Shown: positions 26,137 to 35,496, counted from the first letter of the stretch. The stretch: DNA of 64,000 bases from Armatimonadota bacterium (GCA_018268315.1 JAFDWU010000001.1:503295-567294), one strand, 5' to 3'. The notes: generated from the letters alone by a model not told the origin. A program made the numbers and translations.

Positions 26137-27561
26137 TTAGCGTTCGAGAGTCATTTCAAGCGTCAGCGTAACTTTGCGCGCCTGTCCTGCCGGAATTGCG
26201 GCTCCGGTTCGCTGCTCACCACGATTCTGTCCGCCGGTCGGTGGTCGAGTACCGCTGCCGCTTGAATTTCCCCTCGGATTCCGACGAACTCGGCCCGGAC
26301 CCTCATCGTCCGCATCATCCTGCAAGACGGTGTCACCGCCACCATCATCGCCAGTTCCTGGGCGCTTGAATCCGCGATTTCCTCTGCCGCCGCCGTTACC
26401 CGTTCCCCTATTGCCACCTCGATTATTGCCCGCATTGCCCTGGTTGCCAGCACCTGCCGGCGCTCCGGTTTCGGTTATTTCAATCGTTCGCTTCCATCGG
26501 AAAATCTGGCGCATATCAAGGGCAAACCAAATATCTTCCGACATCTGCTGGTGAGCAGTGGTGGAGCCTTCGGCGATGCTGTTGCGGAGCACTGCGCAAG
26601 GATGGCCCTGCTCCCACTCCAGCCTCACAAACTCGCCTCTAGCCGAAACCGGCTTAACGAGCGATTTCAACTCAGTAGCGATATTGAGATCGACATTGGG
26701 AACTTGGAAGTTCGACGGCCAGTTGCTGCCGGGATGAACCGGATTCTGAGGCAACGTTGGCAACGGAATGTTCAAATACAAATTAGTCGTTGAGACCCCT
26801 CCAACGCCATCAAACGGCGTTGCAATCGGGATCGCTCCAAATACTTCACGGCCATCTTCCCTTAAGCGAGCATAGCTTGGAGCGATATCATCATCCGTGA
26901 AACGGCGTGGGAAACTCTGGCCTTCAAGCACTGCGTAGAAGAAGTCCCGACCTCGAGGGCTAACCGCCTGCTGGCGAATAAGTCCATCTCCTCCTGGGAA
27001 TACATTGTCTACCGCGTACATTACTCGCAGCTTTTCGTCGTACTGCTCAAGAATTGAGCCGTGAGCGCCCGCTTTCGCGCCGACGGGAACATCGGAAACT
27101 TCGACGTGCTCCACGATATCGTAGACCGCAGCCGTACCCTTGTTAAAGCGGTAACGAAGCTGGAGTCCGCTTGGCGGGATCGAAATACTTGAATGGTTGG
27201 CTACCGTTACCTGAACCGAGGAACGATCAATGATCCGCGGCTGATCCTTGAAGTCAACGTAGAGAGCGAGCTCAATCTTCGTCGGTCCGTCTGGAATCTG
27301 CAACTTCTTCGTGTCCAGATTGTAGGTGTAGAAGCGGCCCTTCGCGTCGTAGTTACGCGGCATAGTGGCCTCAATGAATTTGCCATTCACGAAGACGCCA
27401 AAATAGCCGCCCGAAGGCACGCTGTACTTGGGAACGTCAATGCGAACCGTCTCACGAACCTTCGATCCGTCAGCGGGCCGAACGATCGTAAACGGCGCAT
27501 TCTGGGCCATTAGCTGAACCCATGAGGCAATAGCGAGGACTGTACAAAACGCTCTTTTCAT
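26137..27561 (-). CDS. Secreted protein with a disordered RGG/GN-rich insert, function unknown
   Basis: 474 residues from the ATG at 27561. This start gives a signal peptide (MKRAFCTVLAIASWVQLMAQ) and is preceded by GAAGGG, whereas longer in-frame starts run into the uvrD promoter. An Ig-like N-terminal part (FTIVRPADGSKVRETVRIDV) is followed by beta-rich sequence. Residues about 366-460 are low-complexity (GNNRGGNRGTGNGGGRGNRG and further acidic and GN runs). A final strand KVTLTLEMTLER returns to ordered sequence, so the insert sits inside a domain. It leads the tatC-helicase transcript. No family is recognised. Confidence 0.7.
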   Translation of the reverse strand: MKRAFCTVLAIASWVQLMAQNAPFTIVRPADGSKVRETVRIDVPKYSVPSGGYFGVFVNGKFIEATMPRNYDAKGRFYTYNLDTKKLQIPDGPTKIELALYVDFKDQPRIIDRSSVQVTVANHSSISIPPSGLQLRYRFNKGTAAVYDIVEHVEVSDVPVGAKAGAHGSILEQYDEKLRVMYAVDNVFPGGDGLIRQQAVSPRGRDFFYAVLEGQSFPRRFTDDDIAPSYARLREDGREVFGAIPIATPFDGVGGVSTTNLYLNIPLPTLPQNPVHPGSNWPSNFQVPNVDLNIATELKSLVKPVSARGEFVRLEWEQGHPCAVLRNSIAEGSTTAHQQMSEDIWFALDMRQIFRWKRTIEITETGAPAGAGNQGNAGNNRGGNRGTGNGGGRGNRGFKRPGTGDDGGGDTVLQDDADDEGPGRVRRNPRGNSSGSGTRPPTGGQNRGEQRTGAAIPAGQARKVTLTLEMTLER

Positions 27562-27663
27562 TGATGCGGAATCCCTTCTAGTCATTATGACGCGGCGGAC
27601 ACTGCCAATGGTACAGCCCGCAGCCTTATGCAGAGACGTAAACAAATGTTTATCCGTTCTCAA

Positions 27664-27669
27664 TATAAT
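27664..27669 (+). promoter_or_regulatory. Perfect -10 box (TATAAT) at the uvrD start
   Basis: TATAAT ends 11 nt before ATG 27681 and only 2 nt before ATG 27672. Transcription would start near 27676, downstream of the first ATG, which points to 27681 as the real start with a leader of about five bases. Confidence 0.6.
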
Positions 27670-27680
27670 AGATGTCCCCC

Positions 27681-29909
27681 ATGACCGCGGCCCTTGATTT
27701 GCATTCTTTGAACCCACACCAGCGTGAAGCCGTTGAGTGGCCGGGTGGGCCGCTGCTCATCTTTGCGGGAGCGGGCTCAGGGAAGACGCGTGTCATCACC
27801 TACCGCATCGCACGCCTCATTGCCGAAGGCGTCCCAGCGCATCGAATTCTTGCCGTCACCTTCACTAACAAGGCTGCCAGAGAGATGCGGGAACGAATTG
27901 AAAGCCTATCCGGCGATTCCGCCAAGAACCTGTGGATGGGAACATTCCACTCGATCTGCGCGAAAATTCTGCGCATTGACGGCAAAGCGATTGGCATCGA
28001 CCCCAGCTTCGTCATCTACGATGACGGCGACCAGGTTTCGCTCGTTAAGGAGATTCTGAAAGGGCTTTCGGTTGACGATAAAGCCGTCCAACCAAGGGCA
28101 ATCCTCTCGGAAATTTCCGCCGCCAAGGAGCGTCTCGTCACTCCCGCCAAATACGCCGCCAGCGCAACAGGTTATGTCGAGCGCATCGCCTCCGAGGTCT
28201 ATCCGCTTTACGAGAAGCTCCTGCGCAAAGCGAACGCGGTCGACTTTGACGACATCATCCTCTTCGTCGTCCGCTTGTTAGAGGAGCGCCAAGATGTGCT
28301 CGACAAGTACGCGGAGAAATTCCTCCACGTGCTGGTGGATGAGTATCAGGACGTCAACTACAGCCAGTATCGTCTGGTGCAGCTTCTCGCCTCCAAGCAC
28401 CGCAACATCGCGGTTGTTGGCGACGACGACCAGTCAATTTATGCCTGGCGCGGCGCGGATGTTTCGCTTATCCTTCGCTTCGGCTCGGATTACCCCGACG
28501 CCAAGATCGTAAAGCTTGAGCAGAACTACCGCTCCACGCAGAACATCCTCACCGCCGCCCACGCCATCATTTCGCGCAATTCTTCCCGCGCCAAAAAAGA
28601 GCTTTGGACCGAGAACGGCCCTGGCGTCCCCATCACGCTTAGCCAAGCCGGCACCGAGCACGATGAGGCGGCAATGGTGGTCGAGGCGATCATGCGCGAC
28701 GTGCGCACGGGTCGCCGCAAATACGAAGACTTTGCCATTCTTTACCGAACCAATGCGCAGAGCCGCGTCCTGGAAGAAGCACTACTGACCAACCGCGTGC
28801 CGCACAAGCTCATTGGTGGCCAGCGGTTCTACGATCGCAAAGAAATCAAGGATCTGATCGCGTATCTGCGGATCACGCTGAACCCTAACGACGATATCTC
28901 CTTCCGCCGAGTCATCAACACCCCCGCAAGGGGTCTGGGTTCGACCACCATTGAGAAGATCGAGAAATACGCCGCTGAACGCAGCTTCAGCTTGCTTCAG
29001 GCCGCGCAAAGCCAAGAACTTCAAGCGAGCCTGCAAAAGAATGCTGCCAATGCCTTGCGATCATTTGCGTTCGCGATCCAGCTGGGGGCGGATAAGGCCG
29101 AGCTTGGCCCGGTCACGCCCGTGATAAAGACTCTGCTTACTGAATCCGGCTACCACCACGCTCTGCGCGAGGAAGGCAGCGAGGAATCGCTTGGCCGCCT
29201 AGAAAACCTTCAAGAACTTGTGAACGTAGCCGCCGAATACGATGCGTCCACCGAGGAGCCATCGCTGGCGGGATTCCTCGAAAGCGTTGCCCTCGTCGCC
29301 GACGTCGACAACCTAACCGAAGGTGGCCGCGCGGTAACCCTAATGACCCTTCACTCTGCCAAAGGCCTCGAATTCCCTGTCGTCTTCCTGGTCGGAATGG
29401 AGGAAGGCATCTTTCCCCATTCGCGTTCGCTTCGCACCGACGCGGAGATTGAAGAAGAAAGGCGGCTTGCCTACGTGGGCATTACTCGCGCTCGCGAAGA
29501 GCTGCATTTAACCTATGCGCATCGCCGCGCCATCTACGGCCAGCCAAATTTCAGCGTCCGCTCGCGGTTCCTTGAAGACTTGCCAAACCACCTCCTCGAC
29601 ACGTTAAACATGAACGGATATGTGCCGCAGCGAGAAAACCGAGGGGTATATCAGGAGCGCACCGGCAATTACCGAGTCGTCGATACCCCGCGCCCCACGG
29701 CGCCAGGCAGCAGCCCTTCCGGCCTAAGAGGCCCAACTTGGAAGTCGCCATTCGAAACCGGGCAGCGCGTGAAGCATGCCAAATTTGGTATCGGAGTGGT
29801 CATTGCCTGCAATCCGATCAAGGATGACACCGAAGTCACGGTGGCCTTCCCAGGCGCGGTAGGCGTGAAGAAATTGGTTCAAAAACTGGCTAAGCTTGAG
29901 CTTGTTTAA
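27681..29909 (+). CDS. pcrA: UvrD/PcrA-type superfamily 1 DNA helicase
   Basis: 742-residue 3'-5' helicase for repair and replication. Motif Ia/Q LNPHQREAV, Walker A AGAGSGKT, motif II DEYQDVN, motif III GDDDQSIYAWRGA, motif IV LEQNYRS and motif V/VI HSAKGLEFPVVFLVG and YVGITRARE are all present. The C-terminal Tudor-like tail (FETGQRVKHAKFGIGVV) is typical of PcrA/UvrD and contacts RNA polymerase. I chose ATG 27681 because a TATAAT box ends at 27669, too close to ATG 27672. It is upstream of rpoN by about 60 bp. Confidence 0.95.
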   Translation: MTAALDLHSLNPHQREAVEWPGGPLLIFAGAGSGKTRVITYRIARLIAEGVPAHRILAVTFTNKAAREMRERIESLSGDSAKNLWMGTFHSICAKILRIDGKAIGIDPSFVIYDDGDQVSLVKEILKGLSVDDKAVQPRAILSEISAAKERLVTPAKYAASATGYVERIASEVYPLYEKLLRKANAVDFDDIILFVVRLLEERQDVLDKYAEKFLHVLVDEYQDVNYSQYRLVQLLASKHRNIAVVGDDDQSIYAWRGADVSLILRFGSDYPDAKIVKLEQNYRSTQNILTAAHAIISRNSSRAKKELWTENGPGVPITLSQAGTEHDEAAMVVEAIMRDVRTGRRKYEDFAILYRTNAQSRVLEEALLTNRVPHKLIGGQRFYDRKEIKDLIAYLRITLNPNDDISFRRVINTPARGLGSTTIEKIEKYAAERSFSLLQAAQSQELQASLQKNAANALRSFAFAIQLGADKAELGPVTPVIKTLLTESGYHHALREEGSEESLGRLENLQELVNVAAEYDASTEEPSLAGFLESVALVADVDNLTEGGRAVTLMTLHSAKGLEFPVVFLVGMEEGIFPHSRSLRTDAEIEEERRLAYVGITRAREELHLTYAHRRAIYGQPNFSVRSRFLEDLPNHLLDTLNMNGYVPQRENRGVYQERTGNYRVVDTPRPTAPGSSPSGLRGPTWKSPFETGQRVKHAKFGIGVVIACNPIKDDTEVTVAFPGAVGVKKLVQKLAKLELV

Positions 29910-29968
29910 GCTTCCCCGGCAATTCAACCGGTCCCGAAATCAAGCGAACATACCGAAATCTATCTTGG

Positions 29969-31348
29969 ATGGATCAAAGGCTAAGGATTAGCAATCGCGG
30001 CGACTTGCGCGTGGTAGGTCGTGTAGACCCCAGGCTCATTGTCGGCAGCAAGGTCTTGCAAGTAGGGCAAGCGGAGCTTGAGCAGCTCATCGATACCGAG
30101 CTTCAGGAAAACCCCGCCCTCGAACGCCTTGAGCAGGACGATCCTCTTGGTGAGCAAGACATTCTTGAATCGCTCGCCCCCGGCGAGTACCGACGTGACC
30201 GCGAGGATTCCGAGAACTGGCGCAGCAGCACCGCCCGTGATGAAGCGATCACGGACTGGGCAGACCTCGCCGCCGGTGAGCCGTCCTTGCAGGACCATCT
30301 TCGCGCCCAACTATTTACCGTGCTGCCAAAGGACCAGTGGCTCATCGCTGAATATCTCGTGGAAAGCATCGACGACCGCGGGTTCTTAAGCACCCCGATT
30401 GAGGAAGTTGCGCTGGCGGTCGGATGCTCGCTGGAAGAAGCCGAGTCGGTTCTGAAGGAGTTGCAGCGATGCGATCCGGTTGGCGTCGGCGCTGCCGATG
30501 TTAAGCAATGCCTGCTGCTGCAGCTAAGCGATCCGCAAACTTTTGAGCAGCGTCTTGCGCGCATCATCCTGCGCCGATATATGGAGGATTTCACCGCCCG
30601 GCGCATCCAAAAGCTTTGCCGCCACTTCAAGGCGGTTCCAGAAGTCATCGAGGCGGCGTTTGCCGAGATTCTCGCTCTCAGCCCATTTCCGGCTGAAGAT
30701 TTCTCGACTTCGCCAACCTATCAGCGCCAGTCTAAGGCGATTCCTGTTTATCCCGACATCAAGATTTCCCGAACTGAGCAGGGCTACGAAATCGAGGTGA
30801 AGGGCGCGGAGCCAACCGAATTCAAGATCGACCGTACCTATCAGCAGAAGTTCGAAGAAGCCGCCCGCGGCAAGATGGACAAGGATGAGCGCAGGCACGT
30901 GGTCACTTACGTCAATCGCGCCAGCACCTTCATCGATAGCCTGAACCAGCGCAAGCAGACAATGCAGCTTATTGGGCGATATCTGGTCGAGAAGCAGGGC
31001 AGCTTTATCAGCACCGGTCAATATCAGTATCTTGCGCCGCTCACGCGGGTGATGATGGCGAACGACCTTGGCGTCCATGAAAGCACGATCAGCCGCGCAA
31101 CCGATGGCAAGTTCGTTCAGCTTGCTACGAACGAGGTTGTGAGCTTCGATGTGTTCTTCAAGCCCGCGCTACGGGTTCAGAAGATGATCGAAGATATCTT
31201 GCAGACCGAAAACCCCGCAAACCCGCTTTCCGACGAGCGCATCGCGCAGATGCTTGCTGAGCAGGGCGTGAAGATCGCCCGGCGAACGGTGAACAAGTAT
31301 CGCGATAAGTATCGGATGCTGAACTCCCGACGACGACGCAGCGCGTAA
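29969..31348 (+). CDS. rpoN: RNA polymerase sigma-54 factor
   Basis: 459 residues. The C-terminal RpoN box ARRTVNKYRD (437-446) binds the -24 element, and the core-binding and HTH regions are recognisable (LGVHESTISRATDGKFVQLA). Region I, which interacts with enhancer-binding proteins and is normally Gln-rich with several Leu, is present but divergent: VDPRLIVGSKVLQVGQAELE has few glutamines. The basic tail is SRRRRSA. No enhancer-binding activator or sigma-54 promoter was recognised in the window. It is downstream of pcrA in the same direction. Confidence 0.93.
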   Translation: MDQRLRISNRGDLRVVGRVDPRLIVGSKVLQVGQAELEQLIDTELQENPALERLEQDDPLGEQDILESLAPGEYRRDREDSENWRSSTARDEAITDWADLAAGEPSLQDHLRAQLFTVLPKDQWLIAEYLVESIDDRGFLSTPIEEVALAVGCSLEEAESVLKELQRCDPVGVGAADVKQCLLLQLSDPQTFEQRLARIILRRYMEDFTARRIQKLCRHFKAVPEVIEAAFAEILALSPFPAEDFSTSPTYQRQSKAIPVYPDIKISRTEQGYEIEVKGAEPTEFKIDRTYQQKFEEAARGKMDKDERRHVVTYVNRASTFIDSLNQRKQTMQLIGRYLVEKQGSFISTGQYQYLAPLTRVMMANDLGVHESTISRATDGKFVQLATNEVVSFDVFFKPALRVQKMIEDILQTENPANPLSDERIAQMLAEQGVKIARRTVNKYRDKYRMLNSRRRRSA

Positions 31349-31355
31349 CCGGTCT

Positions 31356-32213
31356 TCAGATAACTAAGTCGAGGGGCAGGTCCGCAATGTCCTTCAAGCG
31401 CTTCCCGGTTACAAGATTGTTGACCAGATCAATCCCACTTGCATCATTGCACTCAACAAGGGCTTCTTGCAGTTCTGGCAAAGCGAAATGGTAAACGCAG
31501 TCCAAGTCACCGGTTCCAAGAGCAAGGGATGCTATTCGAGATGGCATTGGTTCCCCGGTTACCGCTACGACGTGGGGCAGATGACCTTTACGGTTCCGGA
31601 CAAGATTGAGTGCTTCGGACTTGGCATTCTGTGCGCGATCACTTCGAAGAGTCCATTTGCACGAAATTGAAGCGTGTAGGCTCGGCAGGGCGTTGTTCAC
31701 CTTCCGAAGGGGCGTTAGCCGCGCCGTATCCAGATCGACGATCTCATCCTTTGCACTAATCGAGTCGTCGCTTTCGGGGTTTCGGAAGATAATAACGTCC
31801 GGCGCAATCACGTAATCAGCGCCTAAGGCAACCGCAAGCTCGGGGTTTTGGCTAGCTAGCAGCGCAAGCTGGGTGAGGTGGCCGTATTGCTCAAAACCTG
31901 CTATCCCAAGCTTCGCACGAGTCCCCATCTTCCGAATCTCCCAATCACCGGGCCTGAGGTGTCCCAAGCTTAGGAAGGTGGACTTTAAGTACGTTTCGAC
32001 AATCGTCTCAAACTTTGAACCTGAAGTTTGCCCCGCAAGCCTGTCCCTCCCGGTCTCCGACTTCAGCTTTGCTGCAATGCTTGCCGCCAGCTTCACACTC
32101 ATCGTCGAGCTGCTGTCGGCATTCGAGGCCACCCCCCGAGCATCGACTGATAGCAGCTCAGCAAGAATATCCGTATGAAATGCCTTTCTGCGAAGAGAAA
32201 TGAGTGAAGTCAC
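31356..32213 (-). CDS. Type II restriction endonuclease, NgoMIV family
   Basis: 285 residues from GTG 32213, which overlaps the methyltransferase stop as GTGA; an in-frame TTG at 32237 would add eight residues. It carries the PD-x46-K-x13-E active site of NgoMIV: Glu69 (KFETIVETY), Asp139 (APDVII), Ser184-Cys185-Lys186 (SCK) and Glu200. The recognition segment RSDR follows the lysine at the NgoMIV spacing. NgoMIV (286 aa) is a tetrameric enzyme cutting G^CCGGC, so the same target is likely here. GCCGGC occurs in the window (e.g. 26456-26461, 50664-50669), so host DNA must be protected by the adjacent methylase. Confidence 0.88.
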   Translation of the reverse strand: MTSLISLRRKAFHTDILAELLSVDARGVASNADSSSTMSVKLAASIAAKLKSETGRDRLAGQTSGSKFETIVETYLKSTFLSLGHLRPGDWEIRKMGTRAKLGIAGFEQYGHLTQLALLASQNPELAVALGADYVIAPDVIIFRNPESDDSISAKDEIVDLDTARLTPLRKVNNALPSLHASISCKWTLRSDRAQNAKSEALNLVRNRKGHLPHVVAVTGEPMPSRIASLALGTGDLDCVYHFALPELQEALVECNDASGIDLVNNLVTGKRLKDIADLPLDLVI

Positions 32214-33166
32214 AGCGCTACCAAGGTTCTTGAGCAAGCTTCGATCGCATTCATAATCTGCACGCCAACCGCCTCCGCGACCGGTGGTGGAAACGCATTC
32301 CCAACCTGGCGATATGCATTAGTCTTCGAGCCTAAGAATTGCCAACTGTCGTCGAATCCCTGAATACGAGCGGCCATTCGAACGGTCAACCGCGGCATTC
32401 CCTCAAAGTTGGCGGCTGGAGCTTCAGTGACGATGCCGTGGCCGTCCACCCCGAGTGCGGCCCAAGCCCGTTTTGCCCTGGTTGGACCCAAATCTGGGCC
32501 ACCATGCTTCTTGCTTCCACCAACGAGAGTTGGGGCGATGCCATTAGCTTTTTCAGCCCACTCATTGGCTCCCTCCCACCCATTCTCGCTCATTAAGTCA
32601 ATTAGTGCCTGACCTACCGTTGGTGGACGCCGAATTCCGGGCGTCGGCCATACGAAATGCTGAGCGTAGGGTTCTTTAAGAGCAACAAATACTACTCTTG
32701 GCCGTAGCTGAGGAACACCAAAGTCGCTCGCTTGCAAGAGCCTCCAATCGATCTTGTAGCCCATCTTGCTGAGTTCCTCTGATACGAAGGTTCTGTAGTC
32801 TTCGAAGACCGCGTCTAGAATTCCACGCACGTTTTCGATCATCACCGCCAGCGGCCTAATTTCATCGACGAGCCGAATGGCTGCGGGAAAGAGGTTTCTC
32901 TCGTCCGCATTACCCAACTGCTTTCCAGCGCGACTGAATGGCGGGCACGGCAAGCCTCCGGCCAGCAGTTCCACGCCTCGAAAATATCTGCCGTCAAATT
33001 CGTTCAAATCCTCCCGAAATACATTCCACTCAGGGCGGTTATGTCGCAGAGTCGCGCATCCGTTGGAATCAAGCTCAACAAGCGCTCTGTGGTTAAAACC
33101 GGCAGCCTCTAGTCCAAGGGCCTGTCCACCTGCTCCCGCGCACATCTCGAGCGAATCCACGATCAT
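32210..33166 (-). CDS. DNA (cytosine-5) methyltransferase of the R-M pair
   Basis: 318-residue C5-cytosine methyltransferase. Motif I is LEMCAGAGGQALGLEAAGF, motif IV GLPCPPFS with catalytic Cys74, motif VI ENV (111-113), motif VIII QLRPR (153-157) and motif X RQVGNAFPPPVA. The target-recognition region (about 175-260) is short. It precedes and overlaps the NgoMIV-type nuclease, so methylase is made first, the usual safeguard. Minus-strand TATAAA overlaps the ATG; a leaderless start at GTG codon 3 is possible. The island is more A+T-rich by eye than its neighbours, consistent with acquisition. Confidence 0.93.
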   Translation of the reverse strand: MIVDSLEMCAGAGGQALGLEAAGFNHRALVELDSNGCATLRHNRPEWNVFREDLNEFDGRYFRGVELLAGGLPCPPFSRAGKQLGNADERNLFPAAIRLVDEIRPLAVMIENVRGILDAVFEDYRTFVSEELSKMGYKIDWRLLQASDFGVPQLRPRVVFVALKEPYAQHFVWPTPGIRRPPTVGQALIDLMSENGWEGANEWAEKANGIAPTLVGGSKKHGGPDLGPTRAKRAWAALGVDGHGIVTEAPAANFEGMPRLTVRMAARIQGFDDSWQFLGSKTNAYRQVGNAFPPPVAEAVGVQIMNAIEACSRTLVAL

Positions 33167-33344
33167 TTATAGACGAATTTTCGCCCGCAAAATCGCCTTC
33201 ATGCGCGGTTTGCTATGACATTTGGTATTTCGTACTAAAGTCTTAAGCAATGAAGGCACGCTCCAACCCGACGCAACCCTCGTTGGCGTCATGACTGAAA
33301 GTCAGATAGGTCGTTATTCCTAACCGCCTGAACCATGGTGTATT

Positions 33345-33366
33345 ATGAATATGAATTCTTATTCAT
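33345..33366. promoter_or_regulatory. Candidate TetR operator, 22-bp near-perfect palindrome
   Basis: ATGAATATGAATTCTTATTCAT has one mismatched pair and ends 3 bp before the TetR gene's ATG at 33370. A TATTAT box (33341-33346) overlaps its left end. The position fits autorepression by the TetR protein. Confidence 0.6.
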
Positions 33367-33369
33367 ATT

Positions 33370-33987
33370 ATGAGCCAAGCTCTCTACGTCCAAAGCCGAA
33401 GCAAGCTAACTCGCGACAAGCTACTCGCCGCTCTTGCCCGCCTTCTTGAGTCTCACGACCTCGACTCGATCAGCATCAAAGACATCACTGCTGAGGCGGG
33501 TTGCTCGGTCGGGGCCTTCTATACCCACTTCCAAGATAAGCAGCAGATGCTCGGCGAGCTTTACCAGGCTTACGTCACCGAGCGGGGCGGGCTCACCGGT
33601 TCGTTCCTGCGGCCCGATCAGTGGAGCGGCCTCTCCTTAGCCGGAGTCGTCGCAAAGTTGGTATCCCTCACCCTTGCGGAGTACGACCAGCGCGGCGGGC
33701 TATTCCGCGCGTTCCGCGCTTACCGAGAACAACTCTCCGCCCAGGATGAGCGGGACCACATGTCTCTTCTCTATCAAGGGGTTCAGGAAATCCTCGCACC
33801 TCGCCTCACCCACCTCGAAAACCCTACCCAAGCAGCCGATTTCGCATTCTTTGCCATCACATCGGTCGGACAAGCGGCGCTTGTCGACCGCGGCCGCCAT
33901 GCCGACTACCTTCAACTTGACCGCCAGACCGTCCAGGCACAGCTCGTCAAGATGATCGTCGCCTACCTAGGAGAACCCACCGAATGA
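33370..33987 (+). CDS. TetR family transcriptional regulator
   Basis: 205 residues. The N-terminal HTH (about 14-60) reads KLLAALARLLESHDLDSISI then EAGCSVGAFYTHFQDKQQML, the classic TetR recognition helix. The C-terminal ligand-binding domain is helical and unassigned. The gene overlaps the amidohydrolase by ATGA, so both are one transcript, and a palindrome just upstream is the probable operator. No Shine-Dalgarno is visible, because the ATG follows the palindrome by 3 bp. Confidence 0.9.
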   Translation: MSQALYVQSRSKLTRDKLLAALARLLESHDLDSISIKDITAEAGCSVGAFYTHFQDKQQMLGELYQAYVTERGGLTGSFLRPDQWSGLSLAGVVAKLVSLTLAEYDQRGGLFRAFRAYREQLSAQDERDHMSLLYQGVQEILAPRLTHLENPTQAADFAFFAITSVGQAALVDRGRHADYLQLDRQTVQAQLVKMIVAYLGEPTE

Positions 33988-35267
33988 ACACCCTCATCCT
34001 CGCCGCAATCCTCACCGCGGCTCAAGCTCCCAAGCCGGATTTCATCTTCATGCACGTCAACGTGGTTCCGATGGACCGGGAGCACATCCTCGTGGGCAAA
34101 GACGTACTCGTCAAAGACGGCAAGGTTCTGGACATCGTGGATGGCTACACCTACAAAGCCCCCGAAGGAGTACCCACCGTGGATGGTGGCAACACCATGT
34201 TCCTCATGCCCGGCCTTTGCGACATGCACGTGCATGTCTATTACGAGGACGACTTCACGCTGTACCTCGCCAACGGGGTCACTACGATTCGCAACATGAG
34301 CGGCAAGCCCAAGCACCTCGTGTGGCGCGGCCGCCTCGATCGCGGCGAACTCTTTGGCCCGCGCATGATCACCGCGGGTCCGATTCTAAGCGGCAAAAAC
34401 GACAACCACCCCGGATTTCTAAACCTCAGCACCTACGCCGACGGCGTTAAAGAGGTCGAAAGCCAGGCGAAGGCGGGCTACGACTTCATCAAGGTCTACG
34501 ATCCTCTCCCCGCCGATGCCTTCCGCGGTGCAATGGACGCCGCAAAACGCCTGCATCTGCCGGTTGCCGGGCATGTCAACCAAGACCTCGCCCTCGATGG
34601 AGTCCTCAATTCTGGCCAAGCATGTATCGAACACTGCGAGCAGCTTGCCTACCACACCACGTTTGGCGATTACGACTTTTCGAAATGCTCCGAAATCGCG
34701 GCGAAGGTCAAGAAGGCGGGAGTCACTGTCTGCCCAACCGTCGGGGTGATCCACCAGTTCGTGACCCTGCACAGGAATAAGCAAGCGGTTCTTAACATGC
34801 CCGAGTGGAAGTACGCAAGCCCCGGAGTGAAGGAATGGTGGAGCGGGCTCTCGCGCGACGACTCGACGGAGAACGAGATACTTGTCACCTGGCAACGGCG
34901 AATGGTTCGGGCGCTTGCCGATGCGGACGTCCCCCTCATCAGCGGAACCGACACCTTCCTCTTTGGCTTTGTCCCCGGCTTCTCGCTGCATCACGAGTTC
35001 GATTTCTTGGCGGATTGCGGTCTGAGCAACTACGAAGTGTTGAAATCGACGACCTCCGCGCCCGGCGATTACTTGCACATGAAGATTGGCCGGATTGAGA
35101 AAGGCTATCTGGCGGACATGGTCCTGCTTCCTGATAACCCCCTGGCTTCGTTGCATAACCTTGATCACATCGAAGGCGTGATGAGCCGGGGCGTCTGGCA
35201 TCCAAAGTTGGAGCTCCAAACGAAGCTGGCTGAGGTGGAGAAAGCCAACAACCGAGCGGCTAAATAG
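33984..35267 (+). CDS. Secreted metal-dependent amidohydrolase
   Basis: 427 residues of the imidazolonepropionase-like amidohydrolase superfamily. A short signal sequence (MNTLILAAILTAAQA) suggests export. The metal ligands are visible: HxH at His82/His84 (CDMHVHVYY), Lys in FIKVYDP, His in VAGHVN, His in IEHCEQL and Asp in SGTDTFLFG. The end GYLADMVLLPDNPLASLHNL is typical. The substrate is unknown; relatives include Xaa-Pro dipeptidases and lactonase-like enzymes. It is co-transcribed with its TetR regulator, so the inducer may be its substrate. Confidence 0.88.
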   Translation: MNTLILAAILTAAQAPKPDFIFMHVNVVPMDREHILVGKDVLVKDGKVLDIVDGYTYKAPEGVPTVDGGNTMFLMPGLCDMHVHVYYEDDFTLYLANGVTTIRNMSGKPKHLVWRGRLDRGELFGPRMITAGPILSGKNDNHPGFLNLSTYADGVKEVESQAKAGYDFIKVYDPLPADAFRGAMDAAKRLHLPVAGHVNQDLALDGVLNSGQACIEHCEQLAYHTTFGDYDFSKCSEIAAKVKKAGVTVCPTVGVIHQFVTLHRNKQAVLNMPEWKYASPGVKEWWSGLSRDDSTENEILVTWQRRMVRALADADVPLISGTDTFLFGFVPGFSLHHEFDFLADCGLSNYEVLKSTTSAPGDYLHMKIGRIEKGYLADMVLLPDNPLASLHNLDHIEGVMSRGVWHPKLELQTKLAEVEKANNRAAK

Positions 35268-35496
35268 CCTGGCTATCGACAGAGGAGGTTGTGGAGCAAC
35301 GCACGAAGCCTTTGCCCGGGCCGCTTAGGATGTTATTCCACTCGAGCGCAGTGCGCGACATAGCCGGTTGAATTCAATATGAAGGTCGGTTTCGCAGAAT
35401 TTTGTTCCGCGGAGCGCCATGTCTCAGGTTCAAACGTAACACTGTCATATGTATTGATGACTTTTAAAAATAGGCTTCTCGAAGTGAAATCAAGGC

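Noticed and set aside
32214..32237. TTG start adding eight residues to the nuclease
   Set aside because: GTG at 32213 overlaps the methylase stop as GTGA and gives 285 residues, one short of NgoMIV.
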